Below are positions 23,501 through 38,500 of a stretch of 64,000 bases of DNA, in pieces (the first letter of the stretch is position 1; each line of letters begins with the position of its first letter). The notes beneath the pieces are model-generated. The model did no database searches. It was not told the origin of the DNA and was given only the letters and a program-made list of their open reading frames with translations. Position numbers and translations under genes: made by a program. This DNA is from Cymodocea nodosa (lineage: Eukaryota > Streptophyta > Magnoliopsida > Alismatales > Cymodoceaceae), in assembly GCA_036874045.1 (NCBI GenBank), contig CM072342.1, forward strand, positions 4,610,501 through 4,674,500, read 5' to 3'.

Positions 23501-26500
23501 GTTTTTGGTCAACCTGAACTCAACAAATTATTAAACAAATTGAAAAACCCCTCTCAAACACAACCCATTTATTAAACAACTTGACCCATTGGACTAGTTT
23601 AGCTTTCTTTAACCAATTAAATGGGTTAAAAAGGTCAACATGTACTCTCTTTAACCCATTAGCCTATTTAATCAAGTTTTAATTGGATTCTTATCAAAAT
23701 TTTAAATAACTTCACAAAGCTTTTACAAAAATCAAACAACTGACGGTCGTTAATTACATATCCCTAATCAACTATTCAACATTAAAGTTAGAAACTTAGA
23801 ATTAAATAAATAACTTAACTGAGTTTATGGTCATAAACAGATTGACTTTGTAAATCTGAACCTAATTGAGTCAATTGAACACACATGTTAAACGAATCAG
23901 TCCATTTATACTTGAACCTAATACATTTAATATCAGGTTAGCGTTTTGGGTCAAGAATTGCCATCATTAACTACTGCTACAATTTGTACTGTGGTCCACG
24001 CCAACCCAATACCTACTACAACTGTGTAGTTTCATTTCAAGTTTATTTCTTTGTTTTATCTAGGACTTTCTTGCAAAGTATGCAACTTAGATGCCCTAGC
24101 TTGAGAAGCGTCAAAATAAATGTAGAATTTATTCTTTTAAGAATAAATGAATCCTCATATGGAATTTGATTAAATTACTTTTAGATTAAATAACTGATTT
24201 CTTATAGGCTAAGTAATAGCTCTCCTATATATATTGACTTTATTGGAATAATATTAGAATTCCATTTTCCACTTCTTAAAATAGCAAGAAAGAGTCCCCG
24301 CCAAAATTTAAGTAGAGAATTTATTATACCTTAGTATGTGGCCAAAGCTGGTCTGGAGAGACATGCATTGTGCAACCATTTTTCCCTGATTCCCATTCAA
24401 CAACAAAATGCGTAATCACAGGCACTGGACCATAGCAAAACCATAAACTCATAAGACCAACTGCATCAATCTTGAATACTCTACGAATCTGTTCAGACAT
24501 CTTATCATTAGAATCACCATGTCTTTTCCTTGAAATATTTGTTTTATCCTCAGGAACTCCATCTTCCAGCATTTCATTAGCTTTAACCGTGAGGAGATTT
24601 CTCATGCCACATGCAAATAGTCGTGCATTAAAAATTCTTTGCAAATCTGACACTAGTTTTTCAATGCTATCAAATTCAACAGTGCTATAGGTAAGAACAA
24701 CACCCTCAGGATCATATCGTATATGAGAATCTACATCAGATGCATTGGCAATATGAACACCAGACCCCCATGGTGTATTAGTACTTCCTTTTTGAAGTTC
24801 CCATAATTCCTTAAAGTATGGATCATTCACTTTGACATCCCAGCACATGCTCCCTGATTTACCAAGACGCAAGCAGATATGTTGCCATGAATCATCTCTC
24901 ACAAATGGAAGTCGGAACCACAAGTTCGATGATGGACATTGAAGACCCACTTCTTCCACAAATGGAATTTCAAGAGCATCCATTTGGCTTGTTAGCTGAG
25001 CATGTTTTATACATAGTGAACAGTGTCTAATCACATGAAGAAGAAATGTAAGATATATATTAGGGGCCACTTCACAATTTGAATCTGCAAGCAAACTTCC
25101 GTATGTACATCTCTTTTTCTTTTTTGCTTCTAGGGAAATGGGTGTCTGTGAAATAATAGGATAACAAGATGCAGTCGAAGATATTTTTCTTCTTTTATGA
25201 ATTCCATAACTACTTTCATTTAATGATGGAATCAAAGAAAGCATGTCTGAAAGAGTCCGCTTCCTTGGACTTTTGTTCTGTTTAGCAACAGTATGATGGC
25301 CAGAAGCATTTGAAATCAAGGAACTTGAAGTTTGATCTGAGAAGTAGATAATAAAACCAGTAAATAACTGAAGAGGTATACAAGAATTAATAAGAAAGAC
25401 ACCATCTTATGTTACAGGTTTGATTCTTATGTAGTTATGTGAGCACCTGTCCACGATGCAGAAATTGTAATTCAGAAAAACAATTAGCAATTGAGATTCT
25501 GAGAGTACCATGTTTGCTACTTGCTGCCAATGTTTGAGATTCATGTAATTGGGGAGAGATCATATGCATGCGAGAGGAATGGCTACCAACAATTGCATAG
25601 TGGGAATCATTTGAAGATTCAATCAGCAACCTTGCCTGACTGTCTTTCATGCCAGAAGAATAATTACTCTCGACCAAATTGGATGGGGACCTAAAAGAGC
25701 TCAAGTTTTGGTCAGACTTTGACTGTGCAATATTCTGTGCAGGTGAGGATCCTCTTAGTGGTTGTGATGAAAGCAAAGTACTATTCTGAAGCAAACCATT
25801 GGCAATATTTGATTGATATAAGCAACCACTTGATGCATAACCACCACAAGAAGCTTTTTCACCATGAGTAATCTGAGCATAGGGTAATCCTCGTTCCTGC
25901 TTAGGAGACCCAACTCCAATTTTTACTCCTTGTGCTGAGCACATATACTTATGAGGGGATGAATTAACTGGTTTGCTATGAATGGATAAGGGAGTAGCTG
26001 AAGAACCTTTCTCAAACTCAAACACTTCATCTACTACAGATGAAAAACTTGGTTGAGGACAACCACTATGCTGCAAACGAGGTTTTGAACTGAGATCTAG
26101 AGGAAGATCACGACCACAAGACTGAATAGAATCATCATCATCATTAATTGGAGAACTGGAAAGCTTTTCCCACATAATAAGACTGAGATTCATTTCATCT
26201 TCAACCAATTCCATGTTAGCAATGTCAATATTATTAATACGAATGATATGATTGCCTTCACCAACCGAATTAAGCCCCCCAGCAGGATCAGGCTGGGTCT
26301 CCAGCAATTTGAACAGTGGTTTGAATTCTTCGTCCAGCTGCATCATTAGATAATATGATGAACCACAATGTGGAAAACCCATTAGCAATAGATCTGAACC
26401 AGTCAACATGAACTTTGGTATCTCTAACATTGTCAAACCTTGTTCATAAACCTGCAACATTTAAAGCTCTTTTGTCAGGCAGAAAAGTTTTTAAACAATG

Positions 26501-29500
26501 TAAACCATTAAAATAATTTGTAATTTGGTATATGAATCGTAACCACAGAAAAATCAATGACACATTACAGATTGTTGGAATAATCACATACTGGAAAAAA
26601 TGAAAATAGGACCTGAAATAATAACACACTGGAAGACATAAGAAGAGATCTTGCATATACAATATGAAATCCCCCCCACCCATAACCAATTATTTTTAAA
26701 TTAATATCCCCAATTATATGTCACAAAATAACACATACAAAAGTGACAAATCCCAATCTGTTATAAAAAGAACAAACCCAATGCATTAGGCCTTCACCAA
26801 TGTAAGATTAATGAATCATACACCTATATGTACTTGCTACCACACATGAAATATTATTTCCATGACTCAAATGTTAAACCTCCCTTGCACGAACCCTAGC
26901 AAGAATTATAACCAATTACAGTAAAAAAAAAAAGTATAAAATTCTTACCTGAAGGCCTAAAAATCTTCCCATTGATGCAAACAAGTGCAACATACTTTTA
27001 ATTCTTAAGCTTATGAATACTTCTGAGGCAGCCATACTCCTCTGGTTTAATATCTCTTCATAATCAGCCAACACAGACTGTTCAAAGATATTCTTAGAAC
27101 AATTAAGACTGAAGAGCCCAGTCCTATTAAAAAAAGTAAAGAAATTAGGAATTTGTTTGAAAAAATAAAAAATGATAAACAAAATATAAAAATGCTACCA
27201 TCAGCAATTAAATGCATAAGCAATAAACCTAATAGTGTACCATCAGCAATTAAAAGCATGTTTAGTATCTCTGTTACATAAACCAAAATACTGACGCTGC
27301 TTAAGTTGCATATACCAGGAGAAAGGAAATTTTCCAACTGGTACTTTTAAAGAAAAGTGCTTCAAAATTTCATCATCATATATATAGGAAGTGACAAAAA
27401 TAAAGGTACTAAGGCAGGACAACACTCAGAGCACATAATCTTGAATACAAGCCATAGGAGAAAATAAGACCCTATAACTAGGTAAAAAAGTAGTTTCACG
27501 GTAAAGAAAGCTTCCTTTTCAAAACCTATTATCTAAATTATAAATAGAACAAACATACAAGAACATATGCATACATCAATGATGAATGTCAGGGAATCAA
27601 GAAAGAAATTTTAGGGGTTTGTAACAACCTTGGCAAAGTAAAAGAAGGTCAGGAAAATGATTATATTAGAAAATCTACAAACAACTTGTCATCTCCCTGA
27701 AAATAGTCACCTACGTGTCTTACAGCATTTACAGATTTTACAGTTATATAATATTTGGCACAAGCATGAAAAAATCATTCAACTCTGATAAGCCGAGAAA
27801 TATGGAAATCCAGATGACAGGTTCAAATCTACATGTCCACTAACTGATCCAACTACTCATCACCTACAGTCTATCCAGCCACATGGCCTACAACCACCTT
27901 TGTCTACAAAACACCGTACAAAGTACCAACCAGCTCCCAAATACTGGTACCTCTGTTTGAAAAGTATCAAGTAATTCTTCATCCTCAAGACAACTACACC
28001 TCATTGCAGAAATTTCTGGCAGTGCAGGATCAGGATCCATGATGTCATACTTTGGAGAGTAATGTAAAGAAGAGATGTTTTCAGCACATCTTTGTGAGGA
28101 GGCACCCTTTCTCTCAAAATTATGGGACCATATTTGGTAACCACAAATCCGAAGAAATCTACCTTGATACCATTTTTCACATTTACTTCCAACCACAGAT
28201 CCCTACCAACTTGCTACTACATAAAGTTTTCAAATCAATTGTGAGATTGAAGTTACAAAATCCAACAATCACATCCACTTTCACTTTTAAGTCTACACAA
28301 TTTCTTTCACTATGAAATGGAAGCCACTGTTTTTGTCTTCATTTTTTCCACATAACCCTAAACCTTAATAGAATGAATCCTTTGAAAGCCAATACCACAT
28401 TCAAATTTTGGCAGACAGATCTTGTTCCAAGCCAATAGCTAAAGGCCAGAAAGGTTGTCATTCCTCCCACCTTTCCATAAAAATAGTTGCTGAATGTAGT
28501 CAACATGGTTGGCAACTGTCGCAGCTATTCTGAACAGGGATAGATAATGAATCAATAAATTTGAGAGGGCTGATGAAATTAACAAGAACTTACAACCAAA
28601 AGAGAGGAACCTACCTACCCAACCAAATAATCACTATTCAAATCTATCGATCATAGGCTGCTGATCTCCAACCTTTAGGCCCCCAACTGACAAAGGAAGT
28701 CCAAGATATTTGACAAGAAAGATCTCCGATTTACAACCCATGAACCTTGCTACAACTTCTGACAGTGCAATGCCAATAGCTGTGGACTCCTGAAAGTTGA
28801 CCCAAAGGCCTGTGGTAACCTTATGAAGCCTTAACAAACCTTAACAATGCTCAATCTGATCCAGGTTCAGATTACAGAAGAGAATTGTATTACCAGCATA
28901 TTGTAAGTGATTCACTCTTGGGTTACTCTCTCCAAGCAAAAGTTCTTAATAAGGCTATTAGCTTTAGCAATATGACACATGCAACCAAAAACCTTTACAA
29001 CTGAACAAACAAAAACAGAGAGAAAAGGACTCCCTACCAGAGACCACGGACACAATGACACTTGTAGGTCAGCCACTAACAAATACGAGAGAAGTAGCTG
29101 AGCTCAAGCAGTAGCCAATACAATCTCGACATTTAGTACCAAAACCCATGGAGCACAAAACTCTTCCAAGCAATTCCCCTAAAACAAGGTCATATTGTTT
29201 CCATATCTAATATTCAAACTAAGTCTATGTTTCTTTACCTCCATCTGTCTTTGAGGCATTCATGTGCTACAACAAAATCAACCAGAATCTGTTGATCCTC
29301 CACAAAAGCAGATTGGTAGTTCTCAAGGTCAGGAAGAAGCGACTTGAGTCACTGTGCTAGGCATTTAGCCACAATCTTGTAGATGACATTGAATAGATCT
29401 AAATTGTGTGATGTGTAAAGCACTCCAAATCATAGGAATTAAGGTGCTAAAAATCTTTTTTGCATAACCGATATCATTCCATCACAGCAAAAATCATTCA

Positions 29501-32500
29501 TAATTTGCATGATGTCAGGACATCCCCTTTGATTAAGTCCAAGAAGCTCTGGAAGAAAAATATAGGAAACAGTCAGTCCAGGCAACTTGTCTCCAAACGT
29601 AGCAACAACAACCATTTCACTTCCTCTTCAGAGAATTTCTCTTCCAAATGTTGAGCTTGCACTGTAGATAACTACTGAAACCAAAGATCATTAAGTCCAA
29701 AGAAAAACATCTTCTTCCAACTCAGATGATTAAAAAAGATGATGTGCCTCCTAGTGTCATCCCTACCAGAATAGGGTTTCCCCTCATGATTTCTATGTTT
29801 TCCAAAGCAGCAAAATGATTTTCATGCTTTTCAACCAATCCACGATCAACCCAAGAATTTTGAACATGGATTGAAATATATTGGGAGGTTTAAAACAACA
29901 AAACATGATTTTTCCCTTACAAGAAAACAAGCCTACCTAAAAAGACAACTTTTAAATTTATACACAAAATCTAGTTATAACCACGTAAATTCCAAATCAG
30001 CCTTGGACACATGAATAGTACAGAAACCTTGACAATACAAATAAAACTGAAGAAAAATCTGAAAAACACAACTCTTTGGAGACATCTAATAAAATTAGAA
30101 TAATACTTAACTTGAAGGAGTCACCACCAAATCATTATTGTTTGACAGAAAAATTGATGAAAACATGCAAGTGACTAACTCCTAACCTATGAGTGGATGA
30201 GCCAATTGTTCAAATGCAATCAGAGATAGGCAAGTGCTCCAGATGTGCTAAAGGGTTAGGAGTATGGTGGAGCTTGAGAGGCAACACTAGTGAGAATAGT
30301 GGAGAGGAAAATATTGCTTGAAGTAGAGCTAATCCCTTTAGTGGAAGCAAGAACACCACCTTAGAAGGTAAGGTAAAGTTCAACATGTAATTCTCTGTTG
30401 AGACCTTATGAAATGTTAAGTTCTACATGTAGTCAAGCCACCAAGCATCATCATGCTCAAAGATGACGGGTCCTTTCATTAAATGAGGGTTTATAGGGTC
30501 CACTTGGTCCAACAAACTTATTTAACTCAATGGTGAAAACTCAAGATCGAGAGAGATTATTTTACACTTCAATGGTGGTTGCCTAGTCATCAAAAGTGAG
30601 GAAATACCAACACTACCTCCGACAGTGCCTACTTTGATGGATTATGATGCCCTTTTGGCAAGACCAAAATCAAGGTAAAGAGTGATTCATGGAATTCCCC
30701 AATTCTTCTTGGCAATAGGTAATGCTTGTACTCTAGGCTTCAATATCGATACTGTATAGAACTTCAATCTATTGAAAAGATTGACACATGCTAAACTTGG
30801 GTGGAAATATCAATAAAAGTTTGTGAGAAGAATAGAAGTCAACAAAAAATGCTCAATAACTACAAACTCCAATATGAAAACTTAGGATAGCTAGTGGTTA
30901 TCCACACCTACAAACAATTTATTTTAAATTTTTAAAAATTTATAACATTAAAACACACCATACATCAATATTAGTATGTTGGAGTACAATAATTTATTTA
31001 AAACAGTAATAATGTTCCATGAATTATAAAATTGGAAGTAAGGTGAAGTGAAAATCTTTGTATAATGACAAATCAGCAGTAACCAGCAACTCCAATGGCT
31101 TTTTAGGCAACTCAAGTGGTCTTTGACAAGAACCAACTCTAGCAAACAACAGTAAATTAGCCAAGGGAGGAAATTAGGTGTAGGAGATGGAAAATGGCTA
31201 GAAATGCAAGCCAATTAAAACACATTTCAAACTGATATTAGAAAATGTCAATCAGCATGTCCCCAAGCAAATGAAAATTTCATTGATGTTGATTGATATG
31301 ACATACTAACATGGTGTCTAACAAGTCCTCAACATTTGCCAATGTTAACACTCAAATAATTGTCATGTTGAGCCACATGAATATTGACATATCAGCATGT
31401 GCTGATTTAAAAACTAGTAATTTGTCTTTAAATGGTGAGAATGGCAAAGCAGGTCTAGCACTTGGCCACTTACACCAAGAAAGCTGATCAGAATTCATTT
31501 TCGTGGACAACATCTGGACAACTAGACCTCTGGATAATGGAATATGTTGAGTATATTAATGTATTAGGGGTAATGTGTTATAGTAGATTTAATCCCACAT
31601 TCCTAGAGTTGTAGTGATCATATCCTTCTAGCATTTTATATATAGAGAGGCATTGTCTTTGCTAATGAACATTCAACTTCTACTTATTTCTTTATTTTTA
31701 CATGATATTAAATCCTAGGTTTCAAGATCCCAAGAATGTGAAAAATCTAGGGAGGGAGAAGGAAAATCCAAACCACCATCCTACCATTAACCACCATCAA
31801 CCCAACATTGACTGCCAACATCAAGCTTCTAGGGCATCAATGCCCTTCCTCTTGCATCCAACCTCAATGCAGCTCCAAGTTGCCGACACCCCTCTCAATC
31901 AACACTATCAAGCTACCAAACTCTCCTTGTCATCATTTGACATAGGACCCCTCTAGCATCTCCCTAGGTCACCACCACCACAAGTCCCCCTCCCTCACTC
32001 GATCATCAACAACTATAGACACCACCAATCCTCCAATCATCACTGCAACTAAACTACTATTGTAATAGGCATCATGGTACCATCATACAAGCCACAATTA
32101 AACAAAGCCTCATCTAACCCAACCATCCCTATCACCCTGCATTGGCCACCTAAAGGGCATTTACAACAACCTCTCCCACTATGGCCTTTTGACCCCTCCC
32201 GTATTGCATCAACATCTTTCCATCGTAGGACAAGCTGCCAATGCTACACCTCCTCTCCTCCCACCCTAGCCACCACCGATAGTTGTAGACAAATGGACAA
32301 GAGGAGAGTAAAAAGGAAGTGAGTTCAATGGAAAAAAGGGAAAGGGAGAGAGAGAGAAAATGTAGGAGCATAAAAAGAAATTTTCTGAAAATAAAGTGTA
32401 AAAAAATGGTGAAAGTAATAAAAAAGTATTAAAAAAAATACAAGAAAAAATTCCTAAGGATAGATGATATCTATTTGTCTTTAATTCCTAAGGATATACC

Positions 32501-35500
32501 ACATTTGTCTATCTATTTTACTACCTCAAAATTATATCATTCAATGATTAATCTACTGCTGTCTAAAATATAGTTTTTTATAAACTTATCTCGAATTATT
32601 TCTGTTACTGCTATTTTTACTACAAATACTATCGTTTTTTGCAACTATACTACAATAGCAACTAGCATTTATGTTTCTATATCTATCGTTTTCAATTGTA
32701 TTTAAATTTGTTGAGTTGTTATTAAGTCTATTACAAGCTAAATGTTCAGCTTGAGAGGGAATGTTAAAGTATATTAATTTATTAAGGTTGTATTGTGGTA
32801 GATTTACTAGAGTTGTATTGATCACATCTTTCTAATCTCTATATAAAGACATTGTCTTTACTAATGAACATTCAACTTCCATCTATTTCTTTGTTTTCAC
32901 AAAATTAATAGTCATTATAGCAAATTTCCAACTAATTAAAGCATATGGTTCAACAAACCTTATCGATGCAAAGCTATAGAAGTTTTAGCTAAAGTATTTG
33001 ACAAGAGCAAAGGGGCAGATGTCCTGCAACAATTTAGATAGCTTCAAAGCCATGCAGATAGATCTTCCTGAAGGAACTTACTCTATGGAGAATAAGTATT
33101 TGGTGTTAATGGTGCACGTAATTCTTGATCCACATGGCTTTGGAAGAATACTACAGTCTTCTAATGTGAATCTTGCTCCATCAAATATCTCATTCATCAA
33201 GCCAACTGCCTGAACTTTGGGATGGTCTTCTTTATTATATGTAACCTTAAATTTCTTTGCTTTTTGTACTTTTTTCTTTTTCCTTTGATATCTCAAAAAA
33301 CCCTAGGAGCCATCATTATTTGAATGCCAACCATCGGTTTTAAACTGGGGCTTCATGGAACTGCCACTAGATTTCCCTAAACCTGCACCCATATGCGTTG
33401 GATTCTAGACAAGCTAAATTATCCATTAAGATTAGACAGTGTTCTTTCCAGGACATGTAGTGATGTCTAACCTTTTGTTTCCTACCTGACAATTGGGAAT
33501 AAATTGCAATTCTTAGCTTCAAGCAAAGGAACCACAACCACCAATCTTTAAGTTTCAAGCGTGAGCCAAGAAAAGCAACTACTAGAAAATATTCTAAATA
33601 AGTAAAACAAGAATACTCTCTTGTCATGTAATAGGCAATAGTAACCCTTGGAACATTTTTTAAGTTATCCACCAGAAGGATAATAGTTACCTTGAAACAC
33701 CATCAACTATCTAAAGAAATAGCGAAATGAGAATACATAGAAACTATCATTAAAAGCATCAAGAAACCAATCAATGAAGTTTTTCAAAGATTAATTCTGA
33801 AAGGAGAAAAATAGAAGGAAATTTTACCAGCAAAAAGCTACCTGATACTTATTCCAAGTGTCATATAAACTAAACCATAAGCTCGCACTTGAAGCACTTC
33901 ATCTCCACGATACTCAACATCAGAATCACAAACTTTCTGCAGTAATTCCAAAAATAATATACTTGTAAGAAATTTTGATGCCATTTTATTTGTAATGATT
34001 GCCACATGACTATTATACGTTAATCTCTGAAAAAAATAATAAATGGCTCAAATGGACACCTAAATTGGCAATAAATAACAACAAAAATGTCTCAGTATAG
34101 AGCAAGGAATTTGTGAATGACATAAGAATATGATATTTACACAGGATAACATGAAAATTTTCTGATGTATTTTTTCAAATTATTTTGGAATATTTATATA
34201 AGGAACATAATTTTATTTTGACATAAAGACTGTGTTTCCCCTTGTTGAATATCTATAGACCAGGTCGTACAAATTGCTCTAAAATGTTTAGAATATCCAT
34301 GTATATAAGAGTATCAATAGATGAACTTAACCTACACAAACGATAAATTTGCTTAGCTTAAAGTGGTTTCACGTAATGTTCCATTTATCAAGCAAAAACA
34401 TGTTCTGTTATTGGATGCATTAGATGATCACATAATGTGTCTAGCAACTAGCAATTTGTCATATTGTAATTAGGTAAAATAAAGATGATGCCACTCATAA
34501 GTAAGTTTAGAATAACTAAAACGAATCAAGAAATAGAATTCATATATTCAACTCAATAAAGTGAGTTTAGGGTGTTGTTTGTTGCTGTTGGATGATACCA
34601 CTAAAGGCAAAATGAACAAAAACCTTCCTAAATACACCACATCATACCAAAACAACCCTAAAATTTTTCTACATCCTGCAAAGTGCAAATTTTTATACAG
34701 TTAAATTTAAACAATTTTAACATATGCAATAGACAAAAATATAAACATTATCATTGGCACTCTTGGTTGAGTAATTAACATGTTGGTAACCTAAAATTTA
34801 CCAGATTATCATTTAACTACTTTGAAATTCAAAATGGATCACTTTAATACCTAAAATTTCATTTTATAACACTTACAAAAATTTTAGAGTTAAGAAAAAA
34901 GACCTTCATATGATTTTCAATGATTTAAAAAAAGCTTATTATAGAGTAACTCAAATCCTATTGTGGGAATTAGAAAGAAATGGAGTACCTATAGGATATA
35001 TTAATATTGTAAAGAAATTAAGAAATTTCTAATAAACATAGGCTTACACTAAGAGCCTCATGGAAATCCATACCTGTTTATTTTAGTTATGAACAAAATA
35101 ATAAAAAATTTTCAAAGAGAAATACTCTGATGTATGCTAGTCACTAATAACATAATTTTGCTTTATGAAAGGAAGGAATTAGTTCTAATTTAGAATTATA
35201 AAGAGATACTTTGGACTCCAAAAGACTTAGATTAAGTCAAAAATTGAACATATGGAATGTGAGTTCAACAACAATAGGAATAATGATGAAGATATACAAT
35301 TAAATGGTCATAAGATTTATAAAAGGAAAATTTTTAAATACATAAAATCTATAATAAGCAGTAATGAAGAAATTATAAAGGATGTTATTCATAAAATTAG
35401 AGTGAATAAAGTAGAGGAATGCCTTTGGAATGTTATATGATAGAAGGATACTCTTAAAATTACAAGAAAAATTCTACAAAACTACTATTTACCTAGCTAT

Positions 35501-38500
35501 ACTTTATGATTCAAAACGTTAGAATGTAAAGCATGATCATATACAAAAAGTTGTATTGCAAAAATATAAATGTATAGATGAATGAGTAATAATATTATAA
35601 AGGATAAGTTAAAAAATGATTTTATTAGAAATAAAGTAGAACTTGCACTAATTAAAAATAAGAGAAAATCGGTTTAAGTAATTTAGTCATATTCTTAACA
35701 GCTCAAAGTATACAGCAATTAAGAGAGAATAATTAATTAGCGCAAAAAAATAAAAGAATTAGAGGAAGGCCTGAAACTACTATGTTATGAATTGTGAGAA
35801 AAGACTTAAATTTATGTAATTTAACTAAAGATTTGACTATAGATACAAATATATAAAAGAAAAAGCTTCATGTAGCCAACCCTACTTGGTGGAATTCTGG
35901 CACAAGAGATTGTATAATCATAAGTTTCATACTCATGTAGAATAGTATGTTTCTATTTAATATTTACGTTTCTATTTTTATAACCATGTAGTTCATGCAC
36001 AACATGACTAAAAATAAAATCTATCCAAAATTTTTTAAACATACTACTAAAAAGATATTCAACCACAAATTAAATACTAAACAGTTGAAAGATCATGACA
36101 AAATCAAGTTTCATAGGAACTTTACAGTCAGCACAAAAAAATTGTAAGTTACCACTTATAGTTGAAAGTTTTTTTAATTAAAGTTATTAAACAAATCAAA
36201 GAAGTACCCTAGACAAATCAAGAAGTATCTTAGATAATAAATCCCAGAAATACATGGACAACTCCAAGAAGTAGCCTAGATGAATCCAAGGCCAATCCTA
36301 ATTGTTTTTTAACAAAATAACCCAAACATGTCACATGGTGTATCTGAGATGTATCTAAGTCAAATGTATGTCCAATGCAAGTGCAACAAGTTTTTAGGAG
36401 AATCCATACTTCATAGGGAACTAGTGTTACTTTTTGCAAAAGATTGTGTTTACAAGTTTTTCAATATATTTACAGGTGTCTACTCTTGTTAATGAGTCTA
36501 ATAATATCAACAAGAATTTCTTGAGCTTATCGAACATCTATCGCAAGTGTTGTTGACCAAGTTAAGTGTAAAAGTTTGAGGCAATTGACCAATGTTCGTG
36601 TCTGTCTATCAAGTGGACCAAGAAAACGATCATTTTTCATGCTTGCATATTGCCACAACCTAGCTATTGTTGGTACAACTGCTATAGCATCTAATCCAAT
36701 CTTGGCCTCTTCAAAATTTACTAAAGCTGTCTATGTTGTTTCATTGTTTGAAGTTATGTTTGAGTGTGTTGTAAGTCAGATACCTTAGATGTTCTAGCAT
36801 GAGGAGAAGTATTAAAGTAATAAGATGTAAGATTACATGTAGTTTAGTCTCATATTGTCTATCATGAAGCTATCCTCTTTATGTGGCCTTGGTTTCTATT
36901 AATGAATCAATTAGATTTCAACCATTTCTTTCATATTTTTCAAAAAAATGGGTATATGATTCATTGATTCATGGAAGGCATCTCTCTCCATTGACTCATG
37001 GAAGTGGATGTCAAACAGTCGAGCAAAGTGAGTTAAACCAATACAGAAATTGATAAATATGTAATGTGTCCATAGATTCTACATTTTCAATGAATGAGGT
37101 TGTCAGTACGTTTTCCAAATCTTGTACTAGTCTACTGTAGGCTGCAGCCTGCCTACAGTGCATACAGTATGTGTTGCAGGCTTGTCACGAAGTCCCACAT
37201 GTGCAACAGTAATTAATGACAAGTTTGATTATCTTGAATGTCTGAAAATTGAGCAGATGCAAGCAAGACAGCTTTGTAATGGAAGTTAAGATTAATAAAT
37301 TTAGCATACCTCATTTTCATCTATATCAGTTTGCACACCGTGGTGCTCAAGTACCACATCACCTGCAGCCTGAAAAATTTGAGCATTTTTGTGAAGCTCT
37401 CGATGAATTTCTAGTAGACGAGTATGTCTGTTGCATACAATTGCTTTGAGTAGCAGTTTCTCAACATCTATGCAACTCTGCTCAATAGAAAACACAGCCT
37501 CCTTGTCAGAAAATGGATCTAAGAGAAATGTATTGTGTATACACTGAATTTGAAGGTCAGGTCCTGATTCAATTTTGAGAAATGGACATGCAATATGATC
37601 TGAACCACCAGAATTTTTGTCAAAGTCCAACCAATAGTTAATCTTAACACCAGGTGTTTTCAGATTTCCAGAATCAGGTTCCCCATCTTGACCGCACTGC
37701 ATGGTGCTAGCATTCCCACCCTGTCCAGGACCACCATCAGAAATAAGTTCAAAGCGTATAGCATCTTTCCATCTCCCCAGCCGTAGTCCTTGAACTTGTC
37801 TGATCACAGTATCCATGACAAGTGCAATGGAAAACTCATGAAGAACAGAGTATAAAATTGTAAATGGATTCTCCACTGCAGACATTCGACGCTCAAGATC
37901 ATCACCAAGAACAAATCTTCTAGTTTCTTCTAACTTCACATATCCAGTTTTCTCACCCACAAGAAGTTTCAAATGCAATATTCTCCATAAAGATAGATGT
38001 CCACGATAACCCAAAGTAAGATGAACTTCAAATTCTCCATCCACTTGGATAAGTACCATGCCATTTGAAACTTTAACTTGAGATATTTCTTTAGGGAGCA
38101 CAGCTTCCAGAAGTTTAGATTGCAAAAGCATGTCCAACTTCCTAAGAGTTGGCTTCTGTTGCTTCTCAGAAAGTGTGCCACTATATCCTAAATCTTCAAT
38201 GCATTTTGGTAACCGTTGATATCCACCCGTGAGCAAAACTTCAATAGCAGATGGAACATCATACATAGGAGCACGAGCTTGCTGCAATCCCTCATGCATG
38301 AAGAATAATGAATCAGCTGCCTGAGTGAAACATGTATCATGACTTGAAAGTGTTGAAGCAAGCTGCTGACAGTATTGCACCAACGGAACCTGCAAGTGAA
38401 AATACCAATTGATTACAAGAAGTTCATGACAATTAAAGAAGTTAATCTAGATCAACCATCATACTGCCATACTGAAATCAAATAAAATAAGTTTAACTCA

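Noticed and set aside
27888-28196. 102-codon minus-strand ORF in MED14 intron 3 as an extra MED14 exon
   Set aside because: It shows no MED14 similarity, and exons 3 and 4 join in frame without it. It more likely belongs to intron or LINE-flank sequence.
31702-32322. Pro/His/Thr-rich ORFs inside the short LTR element as genes
   Set aside because: They are low-complexity, overlap on several frames and lie between two LTRs with no gag or pol motif.
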